A program made the translations under genes and the position numbers. From positions 74,753,890-74,817,889 of the forward strand of contig CM075850.1 in NCBI GenBank assembly GCA_037975125.1: 64,000 nt of DNA, in the 5' to 3' direction. The notes below the pieces were generated by a model, which saw nothing but the letters and a program-made list of their open reading frames with translations, did no database searches and was not told where the DNA came from. The stretch comes from Latrodectus hesperus (taxonomy: Eukaryota; Arthropoda; Arachnida; Araneae; Theridiidae). How positions within the stretch are numbered: position 1 is the first letter of the stretch; each line of letters starts with the position of its first letter. This document shows positions 1-10,781 of this stretch, one piece after another.

Positions 1-40
1 CCCAATGACATACAAACCCAATTCTAAGAAGAAGAAGGTT
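1..40 (+). mobile_element. 3' end of a retroposon with (AAG)n tail, cut by the window edge
   Basis: The first 37 bases match, with two mismatches, the reverse complement of about 28300-28336, where the same sequence forms the 3' end of a retroposon nested in another element. Both copies finish in an AAG-repeat tail. The body of this copy lies left of the window. The simple-repeat tail suggests non-LTR retroposition (inference); the family is not identified. Confidence 0.6.
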
Positions 41-1261
41 CTTTCTTGATTCTTTCAGGAACACCGCCATTTAATATTGAGAGAGAAGAAATTACCATTA
101 AAATCAAAGATTTTTATTACTATGAATTCCGACTGATAATAATAATTGCACAACAGATCTCTCTTAAGTATAAATCACATGTGAACAAATATTGTCCATA
201 AATCAAAAACAGCCGCCGCATACATTATTAAATCTAAGAACAATACTCAAGAAAAGACCCCAACCAGTGACACCCCTACAAAATGCAATTTTACAGAAAC
301 GGTTCAAGAAAGGATCATTATGTAGGAGAAGCATTAACATTATTGTGTGTAGGAAAAGAAATAAACTGTCGGTAAATCAAACATCACTCACATAAATCAG
401 TCTTTCAAGCAGAAAATATTGCTATTCAATCAATACTAAACCATGCATATGATCATAATATAAGACACAATCTGAAGTGAGTGCGACTAAGTAATACAAG
501 CAACAGATAACCCGAATCATTCCTCTCCACTCACTAATAAACAAAATTCATTAATTTTTACATTAACACATTTGGAAGTCAAATAGTAAAATGGATAAAA
601 GCATATGATGGAGCAAAAGAAAATGAACAAGCCGACATATTATAGCTGAAGAAGCAGCAACAGAATCTCATCATCGAACAATTGAGATTCCAAGTATACT
701 TACCTCAGACTCTCTATAATGTGTTTCCTCTTCATCTATTTTTAATATCTGTATATTTTAATTTTCTTAAGATGAAAACATAGTATTGTGGCTTAACAAC
801 AACTGTATTGATGAAAAATATATGAGTTAAGTTCTTTTTCATAAGTCATTGTGATGATCTAATTTTATTCATTTAAAGAGTTATAAGTTTATTACGGAGG
901 TAAAAGATTAACATAAAACATTTACTTCATAGTTCAAGTCTCATCGAAAATACATTCTTAATCAAAACTCCATGGTTCATTGGCAAGAATTCTTGGACAC
1001 ATCTGAATAATGATGATGAGCATATTCCCTCAATACCAAAAGTCTTCACATATCATTATAATACAAATATATTCCCATTTTACTTTACTATCATCCATAG
1101 ATCTCTTGCCACGTACTGTAACAGATTTGGAAGAAGCAACACCCGGCCATAGTTTAGTTACCAGCAAGGAACACCGCAACACTAACTACAATATATCCAA
1201 ATACAATAAAATATCATTAGATACACTTTCAATGTACGAAATGCAAATACTCAAGTGAGAA
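41..1261. other. AT-rich intergenic DNA, no supported gene
   Basis: This stretch is low in GC and full of short A/T runs. Small open frames at 192-395 and 1010-1258 have no recognisable motif, and their amino-acid make-up looks like translated AT-rich DNA. I see no repeat or RNA gene here. Confidence 0.6.
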
Positions 1262-1757
1262 CCTCGAGGACTGAAGGTGGAGAAGGGTTCCATGTGAACA
1301 GCATTTGAACATGGGTCAATCGGCCCTAAGGGATCGGAGAAATCCGTTATGAAGCGGGACGTTAGACCTTAGTGTCAGACACATACCGTGTTTGTCCCGC
1401 TGCTGACCGAAAGGGAATGAGGTTAATATTCCCCAACCCGGACACGGAGATAGTGCCCACGGGCACAAGTGCGGTAACTCAACCGAACTCGGAGACGTCG
1501 ACGGAGGACCCGGGGTAGAGTTGTCTTTTCTTTGTAAGGATTCGTGTCCCTGGAATCGGCTCGTCCGGAAATAGGGATGCTGTTCCCGTAAAAGCACCGC
1601 GGCTCTTGCGGTGTCCGGTGTGCCTCTGTCAGCCCTTGCAAATCCGAGAGAGAGAATATGATTTTCGTGCCGGACCGTACCCATATCCGCAGCAGGTCTC
1701 CAAGGTGAACAGCCGCTAGTCGATAGAACAATGTAGATAAGGGAAGTCGGCAAGTTC

Positions 1758-1790
<33 letters not shown>

Positions 1791-1851
1791 GGGCTGGGCC
1801 CTTCGGGTTGGGGTCCGAAGGGTCCGATGTGGCACTCCACCGGGACTGGAC

Positions 1852-1897
1852 GAGACTGGCTGTGGTAACACAGTCCGGTTCGGCCCGGACCAGCGTC
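1852..1897 (+). repeat. Direct repeat unit, first copy (second at 2359-2405)
   Basis: The segment starting GAGACTGGCTGTGG and running through a GTCCGGTTCGGCCCGG core is repeated about 500 bp downstream with a few substitutions. In the second place it interrupts the 28S order between AACGAGATTCCC and CTACTATCTAGCGAA, so the second copy is the displaced one. Confidence 0.75.
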
Positions 1898-2005
1898 GGG
1901 GCCTTCCGGTAGAATGCCTCAGCTGCGCCGCGAACCGGGCATCAGTCCGGTACGACCGTTTCGGCGGGCGACTAACAGCCGACTCAGAACTGGCATGGAC
2001 TAAGA

Positions 2006-2037
<32 letters not shown>

Positions 2038-2062
2038 CGATAGCCGATGAGCGGTGCTGACG

Positions 2063-2076
<14 letters not shown>

Positions 2077-2096
<20 letters not shown>

Positions 2097-2303
2097 AGTG
2101 AAGAAATTCATCCAAGCTCGGGTAAAGGCGGGACTTCTGCCCAGTGCCGTGATGTATCATAGTCACAGACACTATCCTCATAAGCTCTGGACAGATATTT
2201 GGTTCGACCCAGTTCGATGAATGCCAAAGCTGAATAACATACAGCTTGGGTAGATATCTATTTTCTACCCAGTCCGGTGAATGCCAAAGTGAAGAAATTC
2301 ATA
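2077..2303 (+). repeat. Degenerate 60-69 bp tandem repeat inside the 28S pseudogene
   Basis: Four units start with CCCAGT at 2077, 2139, 2208 and 2268. Units 1, 3 and 4 share GAATG(T/C)CAAAG shortly after the start, and units 1 and 4 also share GTGAAGAAATTCAT. In functional 28S this segment occurs once, so local tandem duplication occurred after the fragment left the rDNA, or arose within it. Confidence 0.7.
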
Positions 2304-2440
2304 AAGGCATGATGACGGGGGAATATATGGATAACGAGATTCCCTGATGTCATTAGGCGAGACTGGTTGTGGCAAAACAGTCCGGTTCGGCCCGGGCCAG
2401 AGTCGAAACCCTTTCTACTATCTAGCGAACCCGGCGAGAC

Positions 2441-3183
2441 TTCTCGCATCATCGAAGATGGGACTCTGGACGCTGGAGTTGGCCCAAGTACCTATAGGAG
2501 CAGGTATGTAGCTAGAGGTAAGTATGATTTTCAAACTTCGAGTTGCGTGGTATCTAATTAGTTATATCGAAGCAATTGCTTCTGGCACTAAGCCTCGTAC
2601 ACTTGATCCCCTTCTGTACGAAATACTCATAGTATCTGACATCGTTTTCAATCACAAACCATCAATTCATCCAATTGTCCGAATTGTCAAAATTCTATTG
2701 TTTCTGGACTTAAAAGTATGTCTTCTTTAACGACAGCCGAGCCACCCCTGTGAAAATGTAGACAGCCAACATTGAGAATAATAGAAATTTTTTCCTAATA
2801 GAGACATGTATAGTTAAATCAAATACAGCAACACCAGGAATCGTATAATATGCCCCATTAACCTACAAACAATTGTAAGTAGGATAGCTAGTAGAATGTA
2901 TTAAGAGAAAAAATGGTATTGTATCACTAAGAGAATATTATCGATTTCCACAGTTTTATGTTTCCACAGACTGTTGAAGAGGAAAGGCATAAGCTTGTTA
3001 ACTTTCGATAAATCCATGATCCTCCCTCACTGTCTGTCTCACCAACTAGATGAGTTGATATCAGCGTTAGATTATTTCTCAGCAGAACAGGAAATAATCA
3101 AAGGCGGAAGTTAACATTCAAAAAGCAGCATCTAACATTCAAAAAGCAGTGTTATTTCTTGATATTCAATGATAACAATTATA
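2441..3183. other. Spacer between rRNA fragment and mariner
   Basis: Composition returns to AT-rich after about 2520. Short open frames at 2367-2561 and 2524-2730 are not supported by motifs. Two near-identical stretches containing AACATTCAAAAAGCAG occur at about 3113-3128 and 3134-3149, a minor tandem duplication. Nothing else is seen. Confidence 0.5.
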
Positions 3184-3996
3184 AGGAAAGCAAGTTCTTG
3201 CCGTTTTCGCATTGCCATTGAAGGAAGTAACAATAAGTATACAAATTAGTTTATGACGTGGTTCCGACCCCAGTCAGTCAAAGTAAGAATATCAGTCGTT
3301 ATAAAACCAGGTCCACTGCGCACATTCATTGATCATAACTCATACAGCTGTAAAGAGGAATGGGCGTATCGAAAGAACACTTTCGGTATTGTTTGCTTTA
3401 CGACTTCAAAGTGAGATTATCAGCTGCTGCATCAAGTCGCCAAATTTGTCAAGAGTTTGAGGATAGTGTTGTGAATGAACATACGGCAAAACATTGGTTT
3501 CACAAATTCAGGTCAGATCTATCCATCTGTCATGAAAATGGTGTCTGGTGGACTAGTCGTCAAGTGGTTTATTATGAGCTGCTACCTTCGAGCCAAGCAA
3601 TCACTGAGTAACCTTGTTTGTTGCAATTGGAACGGAAGGAGCTACCGCTTGTTAATGACAAGAGTGCACTGTTCTTGGTCGATAACATGAGACCGCATAT
3701 CACGCAAGTGGCCGTTAGTAACATACAGCGACTTGGTTGGAAGACAGAATACTATCCTCTTTATTCTCTTGACCTTGCACCATCAGATTACCAATTCCTC
3801 CATTCCTTGGACAATCAGCTTCGTGGAAAATTCTTCACCAATGAATTAGACATGCGCCAAGCACTCATGGACTTCATTGCATCCAAAATCCTCGAATTTT
3901 AGCATATGGTGATTACTTCGAAAATTAACTATAGGCTACACTTTCTGTATGTCATGTTCTTTTGGTTCATTAAAAATTACAAGAACTTTCTTGTTT
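3184..3996 (+). mobile_element. mariner-family DNA transposon, internally deleted (copy 1)
   Basis: The ends are decayed terminal inverted repeats. The right end, read inward on the minus strand, contains AACAAGAAAGTTCTTG; the left end reads GGAAAGCAAGTTCTTGCCG. At about 813 bp the element is well short of a usual 1.2-1.3 kb mariner. It aligns along its length with the copy at 46953-47779, including the leader before the transposase start and the region between transposase and right end. The ends are approximate here because copy 1 is more eroded than copy 2. Confidence 0.85.
3360..3902 (+). pseudogene. mariner transposase pseudogene, N- and C-terminal parts fused by deletion
   Basis: The first frame (3360-3611) begins MGVSKEHFRYCLLYDF, the usual start of mariner transposases, and carries the N-terminal helix-turn-helix part up to about HKFRSD. 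Near 3540 it jumps straight to VWW...VVYYELLP, normally well over 100 residues later and next to the first catalytic Asp. After a stop and frameshift the second frame (3618-3902) carries LVDNMRPH (second Asp) and YSLDLAPSDY (third Asp of the D,D34D triad). The residue expected to be the first catalytic Asp after VWW is Thr. Roughly half of the normal ~345 residues are present. The stop, the frameshift and the catalytic loss make it inactive. Confidence 0.9.
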
Positions 3997-6900
3997 CTCT
4001 TATAATAATAACAAAGGGATGTTCAGGTATTTGGCGAGGAAGGAGTTCGAATCTTTTTACGTAAATTTCATGAATTATCCAAAGGAGCTCAATACATGCA
4101 AAAACATTATGTTATTAAATCCTACGTATTCGAAGCTCTTTTCGATAAATTAAGATGAGCTATATTTGTGAGTTGCTTTTGTATTAAGCATTCAAATCCA
4201 ATTAAAGTTGAAAACAAATGTCTCTGCTACCTCAGTAGAATTTTAGTTGCCAATATTCTTTTTAATAAACAAATAAAACTATACTACAGGCTCAATAAAT
4301 GATTTTTACTGTTTGAAAATCGCAGATTTTTTTCTACGAGTCTCAAATTATTTAGCAACCCATTAAGCGAATAGTAAGAAAAATTATCTGAATGTGATAA
4401 CAAGTAATATATATATATATATAACTGAAAGTTTTTTTCCCTTCCTTGACCAACCTTCAAGATACATATATAACTTGTAGTACATATAATTTCAATTACA
4501 ACATACTTTTTCTCATGTGTGTGTGTGTGTTTAGTTTTACTTATAAAGTTCAAAAAAGTTTTTCTTTTAAATAATCAGAAAAGTATTCTATTAGATATTT
4601 TTATTCGTGCCTTGTATTTTTAAAATTTAATATTTTTAATTTTCTAAGGAAATGATTGCAACTAATGATTAAAAGGATTCAAAAACAAAATTTACCAAAA
4701 AGTCTTTAAGCTTAAGAGTGATACTTACGATAACAGAAGCAATTCGATTTGCTCATGTTTATCTTTAAAAATTTTCTCTGTTTCCTGACAAGAATTTTAG
4801 TTTCGATTTCCTAATAATTTATTTACTGAGAGCTCTGACATCTTAAAAATGTTTAATAATATTTCGTCTTCATAGATTAAGACTAGTTATGCAGCCAAAA
4901 TCACTAATATATCAGTTCCCATTTAATTTTTATTCCTAAAGAATTTCATTCTCGATCGCCATGTTTTTCTTTCGTATTTCCACTAATTTTCTGATGTTTC
5001 ACCCAAACACCAAGAGTTTTGTGACTCCATAACAACTTATTTTATAATTTTTGTAATTATATTAAAAAACGCAGCTGATTTTAATAATAGTTCATTTTCG
5101 TCATATAAGAGTGAAAGCATTAGTTGTATTTGAGATTTGGAGATTTGATACACAAAAATTACTAAAAATTGAAAATGTTTAATACGCAGAACTTAACCAA
5201 AACATCATTCTTTATTATTTTATTGTAAATTTTTGTAATATTTTGATAATAAAATAATAAACATGATTTTCGAAAAAGAAATGTCGCGGTGTTTATGTTA
5301 TGAAAAGTTAAATTTTTATTAGTGCTCCGTTTATACGCATTTAATTAATAAGTTTATTGATGTACTATAATTTGCACTTTAATTTTCAAATTGGGTGAAA
5401 ATTGTGCAGAAACTGATGAAACTATTGTAAATAAAATCAAGACTGAAATATGTTGTTATTATATCCCTATATACTTTTATTTATCTTCATATTATCCTTT
5501 GATAACAAATAGCATTCCAAAAAGATTGTGTACAAAGAATGTGCTAATAGTCATGTTGCAGGCCTAAAATATAAATAGACCTTATTCGAATCAGAATTAG
5601 TGGTAAAATTTTTTAATCTATATAGAAAAGAATGCCACTTTTAAGATTTCAAATAGCATATAGTTTGCTATAGTTATTATTCAGCAAAAGAAATGTTTCA
5701 AAATTTCTAGATTTCCTTCAGTTTAACATATTGTTATTGAGATATACTTTATATCATACATTAGAGGCTCGTTTTTATGAACTTTTAATTTACTAACAAA
5801 CAAATTTTTAAAAAATATTGGCTAGTCCCTATCTTGCACTATAGACATAATAATAATTTCAAATTCCATTCACGAACTAAAATTTTGAAAAATCTCTCTT
5901 TTACGAACTTTGGATTCTGACAAATAGATTTTTATTTTATTTTTTTATGATTTCATTTTTGTTCAGTTTTTATATTTGATTTTTTTTTTATATAACGTCT
6001 GAGAACTTGATTCATTCTTGAACAACGAGAGGCACGTGCAAGCCTTCCAAACATTGCGGAAACAACAGTAAAAAACATATGAATATCTGACATTCAATGT
6101 GAAGGAATGTGTTAGTAAATCGAACTTTTCTTTCCTTTACCCAAAGACACAGGAAGGGAAAAAAATTATTCTCTGCTTCGCCTTTAAAAGAAGGAAACAC
6201 TCTTTAAAAGCTCTCTTGTTTTGTAGTTGGTTTCGTTTCGTTTGAGAAACTCAAATTATGAAGTTTCGTATGTCGAGAGAGATTGAGATAATTCTGTTGA
6301 GGATTTGTCGCAGTTGATGAAATGAACCTGTTTATCAGTTGAAATAAAAAGAAAATTCTTAAAGTCGACAAAAAATGTTAAATAAGACAAAAATTGCCAA
6401 AGCAAATGGAACTTCAAAGAGAAATCTCTCAACAATTTTAAAAGCTCGGAAAAAGGAAAAAGTGCCAGCAAAAGGAAACAGTCTCTCGAAAATACTGTAG
6501 AAAGCTCGCTCTCGCTTCCTCTCGAAAATATTGTAGAAAGCAAAACATCTAAACTGCAAAAAGTTTTAAGTTTTACTTGCTTGATCAAGAAAAATAAGAT
6601 GAATAAACATTCCTGTTCATGATAAAGTCCTTAAAGAGAAATCCAACTGCTTTGCCATGACGCTGAACATAAATGATTTAAAAGCCCTAAGGGTTGGTTC
6701 CAAAAATTTAAAACTAGACACAGTTTGAGCTTTAGAAAATTGCATGGTGAAATAAATCAATAGAATGAAAGTAAATGTAGTTTTTAAGTATGAATCTCAT
6801 TTTGCATGTGTTTCTTAAAGCGCATTCTGAAAATGCCTTTGTAATAGTATTTTATTTATAAAAAAAAGTAGTTTGGGGTGAAAAAATCTTGATATTCTAG

Positions 6901-8599
6901 TGCTTTATTTTTCTCATTTACTGATACATTTGAGACCGTAATAATGAGCATATACTAATAGGAACATTTTATATACTGACTTTTCTTAATAATTAAATAT
7001 ATCTAATTTATAAATGTTGATATATTTTCTACACTTCTTATCAATGATTTATTTTTGAGCTTTCGATTTTTATTTTTATCTTAATTTCATCAGTTGAATT
7101 TTTATTTTGGGTATACAAGAGGATTTGCAATACCAAAAGGATGATAGCAATTACCCAGATAAGCAATAATTACATAGGAACAAATGTCGCATTCTGTGCG
7201 GAAGAACACTTAGTGCAAATTTCGAAATGTTTATTAGAACCAACAGAAGTCATGGGTGAATTAACCATGGGTGGGGTAAGAGGCAGCTTCTATGGTAAAG
7301 ATCTGGAGCAACACCGGCAGAAGATTGACTCAGCTGCGGTGCCTACAGACTTTAGCTGGACATAGTAAACCTATGCTCCATGATAATTACAACTCTTCTG
7401 GATGGAGTACTATCATCCCTCTTAATGAGCAAAAACAATTTAGAATCACATTGTATATTTTCTTAACTGATATGTCACATTTCACAAGACATGAGTCAAC
7501 ACTTCCAGATCATGATGTTTGTGGTGACGCTATTCTTAATTTAACTAATTAAAACACTAGCAGTGATTTGATGTTTGTGTATAATTTAATTTTTTTAGTC
7601 CTTATGTTCATCGTATGTATTGATGTGGTTTTTGTTCCACAAACTGTAGTAATTCATAATTTAAACTATGCTAAAATTTTCTAACAGTCATGAAATTGTT
7701 GATATAGAGGGAAAGTGAGAGAGAATCATCCACCCTGATATTATCTGCAAGTGTTTGATAACAAATTATAGCTTGATGTTAACTTATTTGTTTTAAAAAG
7801 ATTATTGCTAGGGCATATTTCTATTGATCACATTTAATTATGGTGTATGGTGTTCTGATGGCTTGCAGATGAGTTTACGATATTTTTCAGGCATTGGTAT
7901 TGTCTATACTATTTAATTACCTAAATACAATTTTTTAGCAAGATAACATATGGCCGTATATATCAGGAATCTCGTAGTAATGTTTACATGGATGTAATGC
8001 GAGTATCTAACCTGTTATGGTCTGATAAACATAGTCGAGATATGTTGGAAGCACAATTTTAGCTTGTTCAAAATACCATCAAATTAAATTGCAAGTTGAA
8101 CATTTGGGAAAGAATGTTTTACATAAAGATATCGTTACTTAATTAACTCTATAACAAATGAATATCAATTTTTACAGATGTCAAAAATGACTTTTCAACA
8201 TATTAAAATTAACTTTTTTGCCTCCAATAACTATTTCTCCAGAATATGTATTCATTTGAACAAATACAGTTCATATGCCGAGTTGTGTAGTTATTTCATC
8301 TTTTTCAAAGGACAATCTTTTTTTTTTCCATCAAATTATATATTAGGTTGAATAAAGGCGTTATGCCTATATTAGATAGGTATTCATTTGTATTCAATAT
8401 ATTGCTTATAAATTAGTGAAAACACTGTTATTGCTTACACGAAAAATCATTATCAAGTGTTATTTTTTTAATTAGTATAGTATTGCATCTAAAAATATAA
8501 TTTAGTGACCTCTGCTAATGACAGCCCTATAGGTACGAAATGTTTAGTGACTGTGAACGAATTCATTGTTTTGTAAAATGTGATCGCGCCCTCTATAAT
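3997..8599. other. AT-rich intergenic DNA upstream of the LIM-protein gene
   Basis: Mostly featureless AT-rich sequence. Contents noted are a short (AT)n run at 4408-4423, a GT run at about 4517-4530 and a slightly more complex patch at 6000-6560. A weak unassigned open region at 7141-7552 is listed separately. No RNA gene or transposon could be recognised. Confidence 0.5.
7141..7552 (+). other. Unassigned weak coding-like region
   Basis: Two overlapping frames (7141-7365 and 7292-7552) stay open in sequence less AT-biased than its surroundings. The second contains MVKIWSNTGRR...CLQTLAGH, faintly reminiscent of a WD40 blade, but only one such stretch is present and the rest matches nothing I recognise. 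It could be a decayed retrocopy or transposon piece, or chance. No function is proposed. Confidence 0.15.
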
Positions 8600-8932
8600 G
8601 TATATTAGAATTTTAATAAAATGTTTATTTTAACAATTACGATACTATTTTTAATTTTCCTCGAATTCTTAAAATTTCGGAAGAATTTTTCGTTCGATTT
8701 TGTTGTTACACATTAAGAAGTATTTTTTATTTATTGCATCTTTCTGACAGCATGTTTTGCTGTGACGTCATGACAAAGCCGCATCTGTCTCTTTGTGAAA
8801 AACAACTAAACGAATGAAATTGTTTAGGAAGTCAACAGTTGTTTCTGTGCGTGTGTTGATTTGAATCCTGCTTAAATGCTATTTCATGTTTTGATGGTAT
8901 AGACTTTGTATATTGTGTTCAATGATCTTGAC
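8600..8932 (+). promoter_or_regulatory. Candidate promoter / 5' leader of the Ajuba-type gene
   Basis: The sequence becomes more complex about 180 bp before the start codon. A full CRE/ATF palindrome TGACGTCA lies at 8763-8770. No clear TATA box is placed. If transcription begins near or just after the CRE, the leader would contain short upstream open frames, for example 8814-8864 and 8876-8902, which could dampen translation. An upstream non-coding exon spliced in close to the ATG cannot be excluded. Promoter assignment is inference from position and the CRE. Confidence 0.35.
8763..8770. promoter_or_regulatory. CRE/ATF palindrome TGACGTCA
   Basis: A perfect 8-bp palindromic CREB/ATF consensus 163 bp before the chosen start codon. 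The match is exact. That it is used is inference from its placement by the only real gene start in the window. Confidence 0.4.
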
Positions 8933-10775
8933 ATGGATATGTATGATGACGAATTAGAAGAAGATGCTTCCCGTTTTATGAAAGATTTAAGTCTTTTTGA
9001 AGTGCCATCAAGGAATAGTTTCAGTGCCAATTCAACAACTTTGAAAAAGTCGGAAACTTCTGCCGGTGAGGACTTCGAAAAGAAGCGTGAATTATACGCA
9101 AATTTAAATCTGGAACCCCATTTGAATGTCCAACCTAATAAAATAGGAGCGACATTAACGTCTGAAAATTATTATGCAAAAATTCGACCGAAACAATTAA
9201 GCTCATCACAGCACAGTTATGTGTTGGATAGTATATCTGGAAGAAATTCTCCGCTAAATTCTCATTCCGCTCAGGTAGCTAATGCCGTTTTCTTATCGGC
9301 GATCAAACAAAACGATGTTTCAACTAATCTTTTACATCCTAACCATTCTTTGGGTGCGATTGAAAATTTTGTTAAGGTTGGGCATAATGTTAAAATTAAA
9401 GATCCTCCAGCGTATTCCCATATTGATCGATCTAATATCATAGCTCCAGCCAAATTTACAATCCCTAAAAATTCAATTCCTGCTACTAACTCTACAGTAA
9501 ATGTCACTTTATCTAATGGTTTCAATAAAGGCTATTCATTATCTGGCTCTAACTCTAGTATTACTCAAACGTACTTGCAGGTAGGCGATCATAATCAACT
9601 AAGATATTCCAATATTTCAAATAAAAACGTATTACCATCTTTAAGTTCAGTCAACAGGCTGGGTCACGATTCGCTTCATTCCAGTCCTCGTAGTAGTTTA
9701 AGTAGTTCAAGTGGGAGTCGAGAATCTCAGAATTCTGGTTCACCTCGAACTAGCTATACTGGGCCTATTTATGAAAACTTGAGTAATGTACGTGGTAGTA
9801 GCAGTACCTTACATGAAAGTATACCAAAGATTAATTCTTCTACTATTACTAATGACGTTATTCATATTTCGAGGCCTAATAGTGTTTTGGGTTCGAGAAA
9901 TTCTAACACAACATGCATTGGTGTAGTTCCAAAACCCCCACCCCCATATCCCTATGCAAAAGCACCAGTTGTTGATCAGCCAATATATGCTAATTTGCAG
10001 GATCTGGCAATAAAACCACGAGTTTCAGCTACCACTAGTAATAATATCTATGCTGCTAACTTGCGATCAACTCCTCCTTCTTATCCAGGTATTTCATCTG
10101 TATCTCAAAATCCAGCTAGTTGTGTTACTCATGTTGCATCAAATTTAGCCGGTAGGGATTATCCATTAGTTTCGGCTGGATACAGTTGTCAACCATTGAG
10201 TGCTACTAATGTTTATCAAGTTTCAAGTGGGAGTACCTCTCAGTATCAACAGGCTACTGTTCCTGCTTGTAGAAGCAATTATCCTAATCAAACAAAGCCA
10301 GTCTCTACAACAAATTTAGTTACCAGCTATGGAATCAATTTAATTCCTCAGCCAAATTCTGCACATTCTTTTACACCTATACCGAGTCAGCAACTGCCTC
10401 ATCATTCTCTGAATCCATCAGTTGTTGCTAGTTCACATAACTTGCTGTCAGAACAGACATATGTGAAACCTATATCACATAGCTCTCAGGCATCAATATT
10501 GTCAAAAATGCAATTACCACAACCTGCACACTCGCAGATTTTAACATCGTCAATGATTACAAAATCTGCCATCTCTGCTGCAGGGCAAATGCCCCCACCA
10601 CCACCGTACCCTAGTACTGGATATAAGCCTAATACTCTAAATTCTAAGACATTATTGCCTTATAATGTCACTCCTCCTCGACAAAAAGGTCCTACTGAAG
10701 CAGAAAAAAAGATAGAGGCTCTTACTAAACAAATTGAAGATGAAATGGAAACCAATCCTGAAGGGGATTTTTTTG
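8933..10775 (+). CDS. jub: Ajuba/LIMD1-type LIM adaptor, first coding exon (pre-LIM region)
   Basis: The exon encodes 614 residues plus the first base of a Gly codon, ending at TTTG|GTAAGT. I chose the ATG at 8933 (G at -3 and +4); the frame is open 27 bases further upstream but has no earlier ATG there. The protein is rich in Ser, Asn and Pro and probably disordered. An acidic N-terminus (DDELEEDASRF) is followed by PPxY motifs at residues 158-161, 336-339, 381-384 and 556-559, a Ser-rich SPRSSL block at 252-275, and Y-x-N-L motifs (YANL, YENL, YANL). The last 25 residues, EKKIEALTKQIEDEME..GDFFG, resemble the lead-in to LIM1 in Ajuba/LIMD1/WTIP and, less closely, zyxin/LPP. Family members act at cell junctions and bind Warts/LATS in Hippo signalling; PPxY motifs bind WW domains. 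LIM exons were not found. Zyxin/LPP is the main alternative. Confidence 0.82.
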
Positions 10776-10781
10776 GTAAGT
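10776..10781 (+). other. 5' splice donor GTAAGT
   Basis: The junction TTTG|GTAAGT is an ideal match to the eukaryotic donor consensus. Reading through it would stop after two more codons. It splits the Gly codon after its first base (phase 1), exactly where the protein should continue into LIM domain 1. Confidence 0.85.

Larger units (their letters stand above)
1262..2440 (+). pseudogene. 28S rRNA pseudogene fragment (central part, rearranged)
   Basis: The block is GC-rich, in sharp contrast to its flanks, and reads in order as the middle of arthropod large-subunit rRNA. Landmarks are the GGACTGAAG..GGAGAAGGGTT region near 1265, the GAATCCGACTGTCTAATTAA segment near 2006-2025, TGATTTCTGCCCAGTGCTCT near 2068-2087, AACGAGATTCCC near 2333 and CTACTATCTAGCGAA at 2415-2429. 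The 5' part of 28S and everything downstream of this region are missing. From about 2077 the order breaks down: a unit beginning CCCAGT recurs four times, and a copy of 1852-1897 is inserted at 2359-2405. This is therefore a dead fragment, not a working rRNA gene. The exact ends are uncertain; weak similarity may run to about 2505. Open frames within it are meaningless. Confidence 0.88.

Noticed and set aside
1316..2561. Open frames on both strands in the 28S island
   Set aside because: They are by-products of GC-rich rRNA-derived sequence and show no protein motif.
7292..7552. Possible WD40 protein fragment (VKIW...LAGH)
   Set aside because: Only one weak blade-like stretch; flanking residues do not continue the repeat. 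Kept only as an unassigned region.
8906..8932. Upstream extension of the Ajuba-type frame beginning with a TTG codon
   Set aside because: Non-ATG start is unlikely in a nuclear gene when a well-placed ATG with G at -3 and +4 follows at 8933.
9271..9525. Minus-strand open frame inside the Ajuba-type exon
   Set aside because: It is antisense to a well-supported coding exon and has no motif of its own.
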